This document shows positions 7,684 through 17,559 of a stretch of DNA of 64,000 bases, one piece after another. The position numbers and the translations under genes are program-made. Where the stretch lies: the NCBI RefSeq assembly GCF_003144535.1, contig NZ_PHFJ01000003.1:186001-250000 (forward strand), read 5' to 3'. The stretch is from Proteus penneri (lineage in GTDB: Bacteria; Pseudomonadota; Gammaproteobacteria; Enterobacterales; Enterobacteriaceae). The notes under the pieces are model-generated. The model was not told the origin of the DNA and did no database searches. It saw nothing but the letters and a program-made list of their open reading frames with translations. The stretch's first letter is position 1. Each line of letters starts with the position of its first letter.

Positions 7684-8205
7684 CTACTCAGCATCTTTTT
7701 CTTTAGTTAAACAATAACGCAAATTTTGTCTAATCGCTTCAATTGACCAGATCCAAAAAGCGGTTCCGACAAACTCAGAAACTAATGCTTGATAACCTGC
7801 TGTCCAAAGCCAGCTAGATAGCCCTAATAATGGTACAACTAAACCATGAGCAAAAACAGAAACACCAATACCAAAACAAATACCGTGTAATAATTTAACC
7901 TTTGGTAAGTATTCAGCAATAACACAATATATCACAGCGATAACTATTGAGAATAATATATGAACACCATTACCGCCCCAATTAATACTATATCCCATCC
8001 AATGATAAGTCATAGTATCTATATTTAATCCTAGCTTTTCTAATAAGACAACTGGAGGAGGTGTCGTTTCAAGTGTTCTCGGTGGAATTAGGTCTTCAAA
8101 ACCAGACTTTACTAAAGCTGAAAAGATACCCGCTATAATACCTACGTATATTGCTATACCAATATGCCTAGAACTTTTTTTCGTTAATTTAAACAAATCA
8201 ATCAT
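7684..8205 (-). CDS. yagU: YagU family inner membrane protein (DUF1440)
   Basis: A 173-residue membrane protein with about four hydrophobic segments (residues about 16-34, 77-99, 104-126, 138-158). The segment HILFSIVIAVIYCVIAEYLPK matches the YagU signature ahead of the C-terminal SIEAIRQNLR. E. coli YagU is linked to acid resistance. No copy is present in prophage A, so it is a private cargo gene of remnant C. It lies just upstream of the csp leader in the same direction. Confidence 0.85.
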   Translation of the reverse strand: MIDLFKLTKKSSRHIGIAIYVGIIAGIFSALVKSGFEDLIPPRTLETTPPPVVLLEKLGLNIDTMTYHWMGYSINWGGNGVHILFSIVIAVIYCVIAEYLPKVKLLHGICFGIGVSVFAHGLVVPLLGLSSWLWTAGYQALVSEFVGTAFWIWSIEAIRQNLRYCLTKEKDAE

Positions 8206-8524
8206 TATATATACTCGCTCTATAAATTGAATATTATGAGTATAGTAGAGATAAGAATACCTGTTTATTATTTTAATTATTAGTTAAACACTACAGATTT
8301 ATTCTTATAGCATAACAATAAATTTCATCTTAAATATAAACAAATAATCAATGAAAACAAAAAACTCTCAACAAATTTTTTGATTAATAATCATATATCT
8401 AAAAATAAAACCCTGCAAAAAGCCAAGCTAATAAGCTAATTGACCTTGATGCCACTCTTATCTCAACCTCATTATTTTTACGTACGTAAAGTTTTTATAT
8501 GATTTTTTCCACATATCAAACCAT
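8206..8524. other. Intergenic, no gene seen
   Basis: About 320 bases between the yagU start and the end of the Q fragment. AT-rich, no open frame of note. It probably holds the yagU promoter and the recombination joint to the Q fragment. Confidence 0.5.
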
Positions 8525-8700
8525 CTATAATGGAACATTTGGCATCTTTAACATATCTTCTATTATTCCTTCTGCCTTTTGTAATTTTTTACCTATATGC
8601 CCATCAGAGCAATTGTGCTTGTTAGTAAGTTGCATAAATGTCATTCCGAATAAATAGTAATCAAGCAATAGGTCATGCATATCACTATTCTTTTTATTTA
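8525..8700 (-). pseudogene. C-terminal fragment of phage antiterminator Q
   Basis: The minus-strand frame ending at TAG 8525-8527 reads [20 protein letters not shown], then [20 protein letters not shown]. This is the C-terminal half of the Phage_antitermQ family (PF06530), with the CSDxxIGKxLQKAEG motif. The intact Q at 42831-43181 belongs to the same family but is divergent (CSDGTIRKKVQTALGFI). The N-terminus is lost at the joint with the YfbR-like fragment near 8700. It places remnant C's cargo on the downstream side of Q. Confidence 0.8.
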
Positions 8701-9020
8701 ATGCGACAGGTTTAGCTAATGAATGCCGATTTAATGGGCAGATTGATAATTTCTATTCTGTTGCTCAACACTCGGTATATGTCAGCTATTTAGTTGTTCC
8801 TGAATATGCTTTAGAAGCCTTACTTCATGATGCCAGTGAAGCTTATGTAAAAGATCTGCCATCATCACTTAAAAAGCTATTACCTGAATATAAGGAAATA
8901 GAAAAAAGAATTGATGCTGTTATTCGTCAAAAATATAACTTGCCACCCGTTATATCGGCCGCCGTTCATTTAGCCGACTTAATGATGTTAGCAACCGAAA
9001 AACGAGATTTAGAAATTGAT
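8701..9020 (+). pseudogene. YfbR-like HD hydrolase fragment
   Basis: Over 90 percent identical by eye to the middle of the gene at 48305-48829 (from [16 protein letters not shown] to EKRDLEID). Both the start and the last 40 residues are missing. The HD motif (LLHDASEAY) survives. It is joined directly to the integrase 3' end at 9021, with xis and the integrase 5' part deleted. Confidence 0.85.
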
Positions 9021-9409
9021 AAGAGAAGACAGGCAGTAAGTTAGCCATCCCTCTCTCGCTAAAATGTGAAGCTATCAATCTCTCCTTAAGGGATGTCGTT
9101 GCTCAATGTCGTGACGCGGTTGTGAGTAAATACCTCGTGCATTATCGACATACCACCGCACAAGCGAAACGCGGTGAGCAAGTCACGCCAAATACGTTAA
9201 CCACAACATTTAAAAAAGCGCGAGATAAATGTGGGTTAACTTGGGAAAAAGGTACGGCACCTACTTTCCATGAACAGCGATCTTTATCTGAGCGACTTTA
9301 TCGAGAACAAGGAATTAATACACAAAAATTATTGGGTCATAAAACACAAAATATGACTGATAAATACCACGATGATAGAGGCAAAGAATGGCAAATTATT
9401 GCTGTTTAA
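9021..9409 (+). pseudogene. Integrase 3' fragment of remnant C
   Basis: Matches the last 127 codons of the integrase at 49141-50274 and keeps the catalytic HEQR, the LLGH box and the final Tyr (TDKYH). The N-terminal DNA-binding part is gone, so recombinase activity is not expected. From 9122 an open frame of 95 residues remains. Confidence 0.9.
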
Positions 9410-9417
9410 TTGAACAG

Positions 9418-9450
9418 TTTTGGGGAAGAGTTTTGGGGATATTTTGGGGA
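9418..9450. repeat. Three TTTTGGGGA repeats beside att, copy C
   Basis: TTTTGGGG occurs at 9418, 9431 and 9442 (spacing 13 and 11), just after the integrase stop. A further TTTTGGGGAAG lies at 9803-9813 on the other side of the icd segment. Likely arm-type integrase or Xis binding sites; inference. Confidence 0.5.
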
Positions 9451-9473
9451 AGAATTTTATAGTACAAAAAATA

Positions 9474-9497
9474 AACGGGAACTAATAAGCTCCCGTT
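9474..9497. terminator. Hairpin between integrase and icd tail, copy C
   Basis: AACGGGA / TCCCGTT, a 7-bp stem with a 10-nt loop, between the convergent integrase and icd ends. Repeated at 50350-50373. Confidence 0.7.
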
Positions 9498-9518
9498 AAC
9501 TATTTATCAAATCAACAA

Positions 9519-9683
9519 TTACATATGTTTGATAATCGCGTCACCAAACTCGCTACATTTCAGCAGTTTAGCGCCTTCTAACTGACGTTCGAAATCATAA
9601 GTTACGGTCTTAGCGGCAATTGCGCCTTCCATACCTTTAATGATTAAGTCAGCGGCTTCTGTCCAACCCATGTGGCGTAGCAT
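9519..9683 (-). pseudogene. icd: Displaced icd 3' end, copy 1 (att site)
   Basis: The minus strand encodes the last 53 residues of isocitrate dehydrogenase ([20 protein letters not shown] onward to [16 protein letters not shown]). It starts abruptly; no icd body lies upstream. Phages such as e14 integrate inside the icd 3' end and bring a replacement 3' end. The shared sequence with copy 2 ends at GTAGCA, which marks the recombination edge. Confidence 0.9.
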
Positions 9684-9688
9684 TATAC

Positions 9689-9733
9689 CCATAATAATTA
9701 AGTAACTTATTAAATAAACTATAATTATTATGG
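9689..9733. repeat. 11-bp inverted repeat at the left end of prophage A
   Basis: CCATAATAATT (9689-9699) and AATTATTATGG (9723-9733) are perfect complements 23 bases apart, immediately inside the att boundary. It may be part of the phage arm of attL. Confidence 0.5.
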
Positions 9734-9883
9734 TTGTAATTTATTTTTTATGTGATCTTGGTTTGTATGTAACTGGTTGATTTTTAGTTTGGATTGGTGT
9801 GGTTTTGGGGAAGTGATTTCAAATGTACTTAGCGACCAGTACAATGAAAATAACTAGATCATACTAACCATTAGACATGGTCA

Positions 9884-9910
9884 CCGTTAGCTACTGAGAA
9901 TAACTAACGG
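9884..9910. terminator. Hairpin after the HD gene
   Basis: CCGTTAG / CTAACGG with a 13-nt loop, 48 bases beyond the stop of the HD-domain gene. Probably its transcription stop. Confidence 0.4.
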
Positions 9911-9957
9911 CGATGGGGCTTTAGCATTAAAGAATATGTTACGAGAACTCTAGGATT

Positions 9958-11520
9958 CTATTGTTGCTTTTTTTGCATTTCAATATCATTGATTTTATCT
10001 TTAACAACTTCTTCAATATCTTCAACCAACTGTTCGAATTTTCTAATATTTGTCGATTGAGTAGACTTTGATACAAAAACACGAATAAAAAACTTAACAT
10101 AGTGATATGGTTGAAGTGCTTCATTAAAATCACACAGTTTATTTATTTTATACTTACCATTTATTTCTTTTTTAATAATTCTAGCTTGGCTTTTTTCAAT
10201 GTCTTTGAAATTATCTTCGATCTGAAAGTCAAGAGCACATTCTTTTCCAATTTTAGCATTTTCGAGAATAGAGTTGATTTCTCTAGATATTTCTTTTTTG
10301 TATTCTTTGAATGTATTATCTGAAAGTCTAACATTAGAAAATGTGTGTTTTTTTTCATATATTTTTTTCCACACATTTCTATTAACAATATCATTAATTA
10401 TTTCTTTTGAAGGGCCATTTAATACATTTTTAAGCGTATGCTCTAAAAATTTCTTATCTGGGTTATTTCGATAAAAATTTTTCATTATATCAATGATTGT
10501 ATCGCTAGAATCTAAAGATATAACATTAACAGTATCTGAGTCAGAGCACGCTTTATTAAGCATGGCAGATAGCGCACGATTGGTTTTATGGAAATAAACT
10601 TGACTATAAAGACCACTTCTTGCATTAGCAAACTCTAGTATTGAATCCATACCACTTTCTTTATATGCCAAGTAAACATTATTTTCATCTTTTACAGGAA
10701 TAAATGACATTAGCAATCGTCCATAATCATAAATCCCATACTTAACACCTGAAAAATAGCTATCTCTCAGTAAGTAATCCATTCTATCTGCATCTATAGG
10801 TGAAGATGATATGATTGAACCTAACAAAGGATATATATTCAGACCTTCTATTTCATTTTCAAATTCATAGTTTTTTTCAACGATTCTTATAATACTATCT
10901 GTGTTAATTATATTTATGTTTTCTTTATAAACATCGTCACCATCTGATTCGCTTTCAGCTTTATTTTTCAATTCATCAATAATTTCCTTAATAAAAATAC
11001 ATGATACTTGTTCGTGACTTAATTTTCTTTCTCCATTTTCAGCTAGTGATATGATCTTATCGTATTTATTAGTGCCTTCAATCTTACATTTTTCTTTGAA
11101 TTTATCTATATCTATTGCAAAACTATCGAATTGATGGGCTAAAGGACCATGCCCAACATCATGTAACAAAGCTGCAATACGCAGTTCTTGGATAAGGTTT
11201 ATTGGTATTTTTTTTATATCCAGATAGAGGTCAACACTCTCATTTTTACGATTATAAATTAATGCATTTAAATCTAGATTTTTCAATATTTCATACGATA
11301 AATGCATCACTCCAACTGAGTGCTCAAAACGAGAGTGCATTGCAGAAGGAAATACTTTATATAAAAAAGTATTCTGTCTAATATCTCTTAGTCTTTGAAA
11401 TAAAGGATGGTCAATTATTTTTTTTTCAAGCTTAGTAATTCGAATAACTCCATGTATGGGATCTAGAAACTTCCCTAAAAGCAGGTCTTCGAAGTTCTCA
11501 GGTTTTTTTTCTTGTGCCAC
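9958..11520 (-). CDS. HD-domain phosphohydrolase (COG1078, SAMHD1/dGTPase-like)
   Basis: A 520-residue protein of the large HD hydrolase family. Seen in order: FLDPIHGVIRI near residue 20, FQRLRDIRQ (41-49), RFEHSVGV with His67, the HD pair in ALLHDVGHGPLAHQFD (His120-Asp121), and the later DADRMDYLLRDS that supplies the fourth metal ligand. Relatives hydrolyse dNTPs or other nucleotides. It is the only gene between the tail operon and the att site, with much lower GC and a Lys/Asn-rich composition, so it looks like independently acquired cargo. dNTP depletion is a known route of phage defence for this fold; such a role here is inference. Confidence 0.8.
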   Translation of the reverse strand: MAQEKKPENFEDLLLGKFLDPIHGVIRITKLEKKIIDHPLFQRLRDIRQNTFLYKVFPSAMHSRFEHSVGVMHLSYEILKNLDLNALIYNRKNESVDLYLDIKKIPINLIQELRIAALLHDVGHGPLAHQFDSFAIDIDKFKEKCKIEGTNKYDKIISLAENGERKLSHEQVSCIFIKEIIDELKNKAESESDGDDVYKENINIINTDSIIRIVEKNYEFENEIEGLNIYPLLGSIISSSPIDADRMDYLLRDSYFSGVKYGIYDYGRLLMSFIPVKDENNVYLAYKESGMDSILEFANARSGLYSQVYFHKTNRALSAMLNKACSDSDTVNVISLDSSDTIIDIMKNFYRNNPDKKFLEHTLKNVLNGPSKEIINDIVNRNVWKKIYEKKHTFSNVRLSDNTFKEYKKEISREINSILENAKIGKECALDFQIEDNFKDIEKSQARIIKKEINGKYKINKLCDFNEALQPYHYVKFFIRVFVSKSTQSTNIRKFEQLVEDIEEVVKDKINDIEMQKKQQ

Positions 11521-11978
11521 GATACTTTCCTTTTTGTATGGTTATTATTAAATTAAATAGTATTAATATTTACAGTTTTTCATTGGTTTTTTAATAAAAA
11601 ATATATTATGAAACAGCATATCAATATGGCTTCATATATTCAAATAACCTATGTATTTGGATTGTAATCCTGATTGATGGGATGGCACACTTCAAATAAA
11701 CACTAGGGTCTAAATTAAGCTCATATTCTGAGATATTTAAAACAGTATAGAATTATGATTGCATAATTTCACTTAAGGGCGAGAATAAAAATGATATAGA
11801 TACTTAAATATGAAATTCATCTCGAGCTGGTGGCAGACGTTACATTCATGATAACTAAGTAGTTCCATCACATTAAACATTACATCTAATGAATGCTGTA
11901 ATAAACTAAGCACCAAACTCTTTCTACAAAACCTTATTTTCCTTAGTAGGTATGATTTAGCCTCATGTAGGAATTCAA

Positions 11979-12210
11979 ATGAATAATGTAAATATTGAAC
12001 TTAACTTTACAAAAAAACTTGTAAAACTACCTCATGTTTTTACACACTAAAACAACAATACAAAGAAGCAATTGAGCATTCTGCAAGTTATATGGGAAAT
12101 GATGATAAAATAGAAAAATCAGGGGGGAGGAAGCTAGAATTGCGTATGAGAGTATGAATAGAGTTAAGATCGAGATAGAGAATCAAACTAAATTGATCGA
12201 AGTTCTGTAA
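11979..12210 (+). pseudogene. Degenerate small gene, unidentified
   Basis: An ATG at 11979 opens MNNVNIELNFTKKLVKLPHV and stops after 23 codons. Other frames then give KQQYKEAIEHSASYMGNDDK and ARIAYESMNRVKIEIENQTK to a TAA near 12210. The pieces read like one small protein of about 75 residues broken by two frameshifts. I cannot name the family. The rest of 11521-12336 shows no gene. Confidence 0.35.
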
Positions 12211-12336
12211 TTGCCTACTAAGCAAATCTCACTCTAGTCTTGAACAGCTAGCTTGATGCCAGCTATGATAATAATCACTAAGAAATATATACTTTGCTTT
12301 ATAATTCTTACGTACTCATCCCTTCATCGTGGTTTT

Positions 12337-12981
12337 CTATCCCCCACCATACTCCCTCACATCAATATAAAAATACTGCTTACCTAGTGAGGTTGTTGAC
12401 ATCTGTCCGGATACTATCATGGAATGAGGGATAATGCGGTTACCTCGGCCACAAAGGGTTACTCTAATTGTTTTTCCTCCCATCGAATCCATCATCCCAA
12501 TATGCCCAATTGTTGTGATTAATACCGCACAAGGGAAACCGACATCCACGCCACTCCAATTATTTCCTGTGAGAACAAAATTATTTCCCTCTAATAAATT
12601 AAGCGGTCTTTGACTTGAAGCATGTGTAATAACACCTTTATGATAAATTTGAATTCCCCATTTTTGGGGATGAAGTGAAATATGATAAGAAGACTTCACA
12701 AATACATAGAGCTCATATTCTGCTGAATTGCCTTGAATAGTATCAATTAAATTCACACACCACGCATTATTCTCATAAATCACTTCAGATAATCCACCTA
12801 ATGATGGATTAGAAGAATTAAGAACTCGAATAAAAATAAGTGGCACTGCGTTATTATTACCTTCGATAATTTTAATTAGCCCCGGCTTAGTTTTTATCTT
12901 TTTTAAAAAAACGGCTGATTCATAAGGTGTTAATTCTTCGGTAATACCCTGATTAAAAAATAGTGCACCATATTTACTCAT
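12337..12981 (-). CDS. Phage tail-tip associated protein
   Basis: A 214-residue protein starting MSKYGALFFNQG. The opening (KYG + short hydrophobic strand) and the beta-rich composition match the DUF6453-like proteins that follow gene J in prophages of this group; two counterparts follow J of prophage B (59854-60543 and 60543-60875). Its start overlaps the stop of the 87-residue gene upstream by 4 bases. Presumed distal tail or host-contact accessory; no domain assigned with certainty. Confidence 0.55.
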   Translation of the reverse strand: MSKYGALFFNQGITEELTPYESAVFLKKIKTKPGLIKIIEGNNNAVPLIFIRVLNSSNPSLGGLSEVIYENNAWCVNLIDTIQGNSAEYELYVFVKSSYHISLHPQKWGIQIYHKGVITHASSQRPLNLLEGNNFVLTGNNWSGVDVGFPCAVLITTIGHIGMMDSMGGKTIRVTLCGRGNRIIPHSMIVSGQMSTTSLGKQYFYIDVREYGGG

Positions 12982-13241
12982 TTCATTAGTACCATAATAA
13001 TTCCATTAATCGATTGACTACCGCGTAAAGAATTCCACGAGATTTTATTATTCTCGACTCTAACAGTGAAATAAGATCCTCGATTTCTAGCGACAATATA
13101 GGCGGCCAATGACCGCCCTTTAGGAATATTATTATAAGTTTTACTGCCATTTTGAGTGACCGCTATTTGATCAAAAATAAACGAACGCCTTGTGATTTTT
13201 ATTGGCTTTCCTTTTTCATATATCTCTATTCCCCACGACAT
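12978..13241 (-). CDS. Small tail-tip associated protein
   Basis: An 87-residue beta-rich protein, MSWGIEIYEKGKPIKITRRS..., ending in a hydrophobic INGIIMVLMK. It is like the N-terminal part of the DUF6453-type proteins. It overlaps the lipoprotein gene upstream by 16 bases and the next gene by 4, so translation is coupled. Confidence 0.5.
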   Translation of the reverse strand: MSWGIEIYEKGKPIKITRRSFIFDQIAVTQNGSKTYNNIPKGRSLAAYIVARNRGSYFTVRVENNKISWNSLRGSQSINGIIMVLMK

Positions 13242-13477
13242 GAAAAGTCCTCTACGGCATCAGGAGATACCCATCCTCCTAAGAATTTAAATCCTAATTG
13301 AGGTACAGCATGATAAAGAGGCCCTTTAATGGTTTCTCTCTTTTTATCAAACTTTACTAATACAGGTTGTTGATAGTGAAAAGTTTTTATTTGATAAACA
13401 CCTTGGCAATCGACTTTTTTATATCCAGAGGTACACCCTGACAATAATAATGCTGTAATTAAAACAATAAACTTCAT
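13226..13477 (-). CDS. Small phage lipoprotein
   Basis: An 83-residue protein with a lipoprotein signal peptide (MKFIVLITALLLSGC; lipobox LSGC, Cys15). The mature part has three further Cys residues. It lies 3 bases after J on the same strand. A lipoprotein encoded after the receptor-binding tail gene fits a superinfection-exclusion role such as those of lambdoid Cor or T5 Llp, but no sequence similarity to them is seen. Confidence 0.6.
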   Translation of the reverse strand: MKFIVLITALLLSGCTSGYKKVDCQGVYQIKTFHYQQPVLVKFDKKRETIKGPLYHAVPQLGFKFLGGWVSPDAVEDFSCRGE

Positions 13478-13480
13478 ACG

Positions 13481-16400
13481 CTACCCTAAATAACCTATTT
13501 TTGCCGCTAACTGATTGTTTTCATCGTAAACATAAATAGTATTATTTGTGATCACTAACCGCCCTTTTGTTCCTCCTGAGTTAATATCTAACCGTCCACG
13601 AAATACTGCATCATTTAATTCCACATTCCCTGTTGTGGCATCAATATTAAATCCTTTCTTGCCAGCTGAATAATTAGTGGATGTGATTTTTTTACCTATC
13701 GATAATTTATCAATGGTTGCCTTGCTAAATAACGCATCATTGAAAAAAGCTTGTCCATTTTGGATCACAAACGGTGTCACCACTTTGCCGTTTAATGACG
13801 ATATCACCGCAAAGTTTTGGGCATTGACCAGAAATTGGCTATTTCCTTGCGCATTAAATCCTAAGCCAATGCCAGTAATGACTTTATTCCCTTTGCTGTC
13901 TTGCTGAACTTTCATTGTCCATGATGCCGAAATTTTGCCATTTATGTCTGTGACCACTTTCGAAGTTTGTTCGATTTTGGCTGAACTTGTACCCACTTGG
14001 CTTTCTAAGCGAGTGACCTGCTGAGCGGTAGAGGTAACTTTGCCTGAAACTTCAGTCACTTTAGTTTCAAGTTGGCTTACCGCATTCGCCGTTGCATTGG
14101 CTTTCTGTTCGCTGGACTTAGGTACTTCATTCGCCACAAACCCTTTCGGTGCCACCGATTGCTTGTTGTTGGTATAAGTGCTGGTGATGATTTGATGGTT
14201 AATACTTTTATGCTTAGTAAGCTGATATTTTGCCCCTCCTCGCAAATAGATATATTCCACAGAGCCATTCGTTAATTGAGCAGGCCCCATCACAGGAGAT
14301 TGATTTGTCCATCGCCAATCAAAGTTATCAATGATACGGTTTTCAGACTGAGTTCCCCATCCAGAACCACTCACTTGCCATTCCACAATCACGGCAAAAC
14401 CTTTGGTGCTGTGAGTTGCATAGCTGGGTTTATTGTCTGAATATTGTCCTAAGGTTCTAAAAACCTTAAACGCGTAACGTCGAGAGGTCACTAAAGGTAA
14501 AATCACTGGATAATAGGTGTTTTCATTGAGTTTTGATAAATCTAAATCCACCACCACAGATTCAGTTAAATCGGCTTTCACTTTATCTAATTTGCTGGAT
14601 AACGTTTGTACCTGAGAGGTTGCGGACGTCACTTTGCCATCAAGATTAGATACTCGGGTATTTAACGCATTAACCGCACTGCTATCGGCTTTCCCTTTCA
14701 AATTTGAATTGAGCGTTGAAATCTCTTGCGTTTGCGCTTGCTGTTTCGAGGTGAGGGTTTCTAGTGATTTATTAATCGCGGAAACATTCCCATTCATCCG
14801 TGTTTCCAATGACTGTCTGGCTTTTGCTTCCGCTTGGTCGCCTGTAACACGCGCTTGTTTCTCGGCGGAGATAAGTCCTGCGGTGACTTTCGATAAATCA
14901 TTGCCGGTATAATCACCACGAAGTTGGGTGGCTAAGAATTGGCGTTGTTGAGCCTCCGCTTTATCAGCTTCAGCACGAGCTTGTTGCTCTTGGTTAATTA
15001 CCGCTCCTCGCGCAACTTGCTCCGCTAAAATCGCATCATGGTTTGCTTTCACTTGCGTGTTTAATTCAACAACAGCTGATTGGTTAGCTTTACTGTTAAT
15101 TTCACCCAATAAGTCTTGTGCGAGTTGGTCTCGGCTGATTTGCCCCGCTAATTCTTCAAGAATTAAATCGGTTTGAGCTGAGCAAACACCAGAAGCCTCC
15201 ACAAAAGGTGATTTGCCATAGCTGTTGATTGTTCGAACATAAAAATAATACGTATGTCCTGCTTTTAAGTTCTCTTGCGTCCAGAAATTCCCTTGGCCAA
15301 CTTTGTTTGTTTTGGTGATCACTTCATTTTCAGAAAAATTAGCGAGCTTTTCCTCACTAAACCAAAACTCAAAGGTATAACCAAAGACAGCACTATCGCC
15401 TTGTTTCGGTGCAACGGTCAGATTAAATAAGCCAGAGGTAACATCAATATGCTCTGGAGGCGGTGGGGCTTGAATGGCAAAATCACTGATAGCGGGTGCC
15501 GACATTGCGCCAGCCACATTTGTCGCCCTAACTTCAACACGATAAGTGCCTCGCGCTAATCCGTTAATATCAACACGCTCAGCCGGTACCTGAATAGATT
15601 GAATAACATTGCCTTCTTGAAGAATAGTAACGGTGTTATAGCGCACATCAGACGCCACATTCTGCCAAGAAAGCGTACCTTGCACGATGTCACTGACTGC
15701 AAGTGGAACAAAAGTAAGATTAATCGGTGAAGCAACACCACCAGCGGGTAAACTCACAAATGGCGGACGCTCAAACGGTTTGCCAACCACATCTTCATAT
15801 AAATAGGCACCATCCTCTTCCAACGTTAAAGCCACACCGTCTAATGCATGGAAAGACCATTCGGCAATACGGAATTCCAGCCCACTAATCCCCAAAGAAG
15901 GTAATTCTAAAAGCACAACTTCCCCTGGGCGATAAGCATAGCCGTCTAAGTTCATCGTGAGTTGAACCCGTCTTCCGGCTTTCTTTTTACGGAGATATTG
16001 GCGGGCTAATCGTTGGGCTTGATAAGGGCTGGTGACAAAACGATAATCGATGTTCTCCCGAATTTCTAAGCCATCCTCTTTCACCCATTCGTCCACAATC
16101 ACAGGCGTGAAGTCGGTTTTTATGTACAACTGTTCGGCATCAATAAACGTGCCATACACCGCATTGGTCGCGTCTTTTAAACCTGTTTCAGGGGTACACG
16201 TGACAGTGCCAATCAATTGTGATTCAGTGATGGTTTTTATTGCAGGCCCATAATAAGCGCCGATTTGAATACCGTGTTTTCCTGCGGTAAATGTCGGTTC
16301 CGCGTTAATACATTTGTGCATCGCCTCCAAGACACTGGATGGACTCTCATTTAAGTCATAGGCACCATTAAGGGTATATCGCGACTCAAATCCGCCTTCT

Positions 16401-17143
16401 GGCAGACTCACTTTTTCATCACATAAATCGGCTGCCTGTTTAAAGCTGTCAAAATCAATATCTGTATCAGGTACTTTTAAATAATGGCGGTAATAATCTA
16501 AAACCACTAAGGCCCCATTATTACTCCATGCAGTTTGCCCAGTGCGAGGATCAAACAGATGTTTTCCCCAAACTTCACATTTCACATTGGGTAATCCATA
16601 AGGGAATTTTTCTTGGTCAAACATGAGTGTCACACGTAACCACGCCAGACCTCGACCAATCATATCCTCTTTCCATGACGGGCAATTTTTAAGCATAAAG
16701 GGATCGGCATTTTCCCTATCGTTATGTAATTCCCATGAGGCTTTATCACCAAACGTCTCAATGAGATCATCACCCAACCAAATCTTCCCGATTTTCTCTA
16801 TGGGGTGCCCTGCCAGAGCCAATGTCAGTGTGATTTTTTCGTTTTCATCTTGTTCACCCGCCTCTTCTTCGGCGAAGAAAAGCAAACCCGATATCACTGT
16901 TTTTCCAACGATCACGGTTTCAGGGGCAGACGATGAACGTAACATCTGTTTGCGTTCACTGGTATCTCGATAATTCATGGAAGGCAGTTTTGGCTTAAAG
17001 ATAAGCGAACCCGCGACTTGAACCGCAACGCCTGCTGCCATCAGCGCCATCCCCATCGCCGAGGTAACACCTCCGGTAAATAGCCCCGCAATCATTAAGC
17101 CTGCGCCCACGACTTTTGAAATTAATCCACCACTCCCACCCAT
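13481..17143 (-). CDS. Tail tip protein J (host specificity), prophage A
   Basis: A 1220-residue central tail tip protein. The N-terminal third carries the J core with an MSASVI-like APETVIVGKTVISG region and a KIWLGDDLIE segment. Fibronectin-type domains follow at roughly 470-660. A long Gln/Ala-rich coiled-coil stretch (about 690-880: QQARAEADKAEAQQRQFLAT and repeats) leads to a DUF1983-type C-terminus (WTMKVQQDSKGNKVITGIGL). The ATG at 17143 overlaps the stop of the preceding gene as TAATG and has GTGGAG upstream, so I prefer it to the GTG five codons earlier. It binds the receptor and starts tail assembly. Confidence 0.9.
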   Translation of the reverse strand: MGGSGGLISKVVGAGLMIAGLFTGGVTSAMGMALMAAGVAVQVAGSLIFKPKLPSMNYRDTSERKQMLRSSSAPETVIVGKTVISGLLFFAEEEAGEQDENEKITLTLALAGHPIEKIGKIWLGDDLIETFGDKASWELHNDRENADPFMLKNCPSWKEDMIGRGLAWLRVTLMFDQEKFPYGLPNVKCEVWGKHLFDPRTGQTAWSNNGALVVLDYYRHYLKVPDTDIDFDSFKQAADLCDEKVSLPEGGFESRYTLNGAYDLNESPSSVLEAMHKCINAEPTFTAGKHGIQIGAYYGPAIKTITESQLIGTVTCTPETGLKDATNAVYGTFIDAEQLYIKTDFTPVIVDEWVKEDGLEIRENIDYRFVTSPYQAQRLARQYLRKKKAGRRVQLTMNLDGYAYRPGEVVLLELPSLGISGLEFRIAEWSFHALDGVALTLEEDGAYLYEDVVGKPFERPPFVSLPAGGVASPINLTFVPLAVSDIVQGTLSWQNVASDVRYNTVTILQEGNVIQSIQVPAERVDINGLARGTYRVEVRATNVAGAMSAPAISDFAIQAPPPPEHIDVTSGLFNLTVAPKQGDSAVFGYTFEFWFSEEKLANFSENEVITKTNKVGQGNFWTQENLKAGHTYYFYVRTINSYGKSPFVEASGVCSAQTDLILEELAGQISRDQLAQDLLGEINSKANQSAVVELNTQVKANHDAILAEQVARGAVINQEQQARAEADKAEAQQRQFLATQLRGDYTGNDLSKVTAGLISAEKQARVTGDQAEAKARQSLETRMNGNVSAINKSLETLTSKQQAQTQEISTLNSNLKGKADSSAVNALNTRVSNLDGKVTSATSQVQTLSSKLDKVKADLTESVVVDLDLSKLNENTYYPVILPLVTSRRYAFKVFRTLGQYSDNKPSYATHSTKGFAVIVEWQVSGSGWGTQSENRIIDNFDWRWTNQSPVMGPAQLTNGSVEYIYLRGGAKYQLTKHKSINHQIITSTYTNNKQSVAPKGFVANEVPKSSEQKANATANAVSQLETKVTEVSGKVTSTAQQVTRLESQVGTSSAKIEQTSKVVTDINGKISASWTMKVQQDSKGNKVITGIGLGFNAQGNSQFLVNAQNFAVISSLNGKVVTPFVIQNGQAFFNDALFSKATIDKLSIGKKITSTNYSAGKKGFNIDATTGNVELNDAVFRGRLDINSGGTKGRLVITNNTIYVYDENNQLAAKIGYLG

Positions 17144-17541
17144 TATTCCACTCTCCACGCTTTGATTGGGTTAATCTGCACTGGCTTCACACCTTGTGGG
17201 GTTACTCCCCAATAATGCCTCGCCCAAACCACGGCTAAACTGTCACCGTCCTCACCTTTAAACAATACGAGGTCGCCACGCTGAACGCGCTCAATCTCAA
17301 TGGATTTGAAATAGCGTGATACGGCTTTCTCTAATGTGCCAAATTTAGATTTGATCAGGTTGAAGGCTTCGGCTTTGGTTTTATAGTGATTGAGATAAGG
17401 CTTTATTGGCGAGAAACCGCATTGTGCGTAAATACATTCCGAGGCAAAAATACAACAATCAAATTCACCCCATGAAAAAGGGCGACTCATCGCCGCCCTT
17501 ATGGTTTCAGGTAATTTAAGTGTCCAGTTAGGTTGTTTCAT
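17143..17541 (-). CDS. Tail assembly peptidase-like protein (DUF6950 type)
   Basis: A 132-residue protein in the place of lambda gene K/I. The segment FSWGEFDCCIFASECI carries a likely catalytic Cys of an NlpC/P60-like fold and a His is found in VWARHYWGV. The neighbours (DUF2163-type protein and J) support the assignment. A single-domain form lacking the Mov34 part of lambda K. Confidence 0.7.
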   Translation of the reverse strand: MKQPNWTLKLPETIRAAMSRPFSWGEFDCCIFASECIYAQCGFSPIKPYLNHYKTKAEAFNLIKSKFGTLEKAVSRYFKSIEIERVQRGDLVLFKGEDGDSLAVVWARHYWGVTPQGVKPVQINPIKAWRVE

Positions 17542-17559
17542 GTACTGACCTTAAATAGC

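Noticed and set aside
10102..10474. Several overlapping ORFs opposite the HD gene
   Set aside because: Phe/Lys-rich antisense shadows of the HD-domain coding sequence.
13677..16973. Multiple plus-strand ORFs across gene J
   Set aside because: Shadows of the J coding frame without start signals or families.
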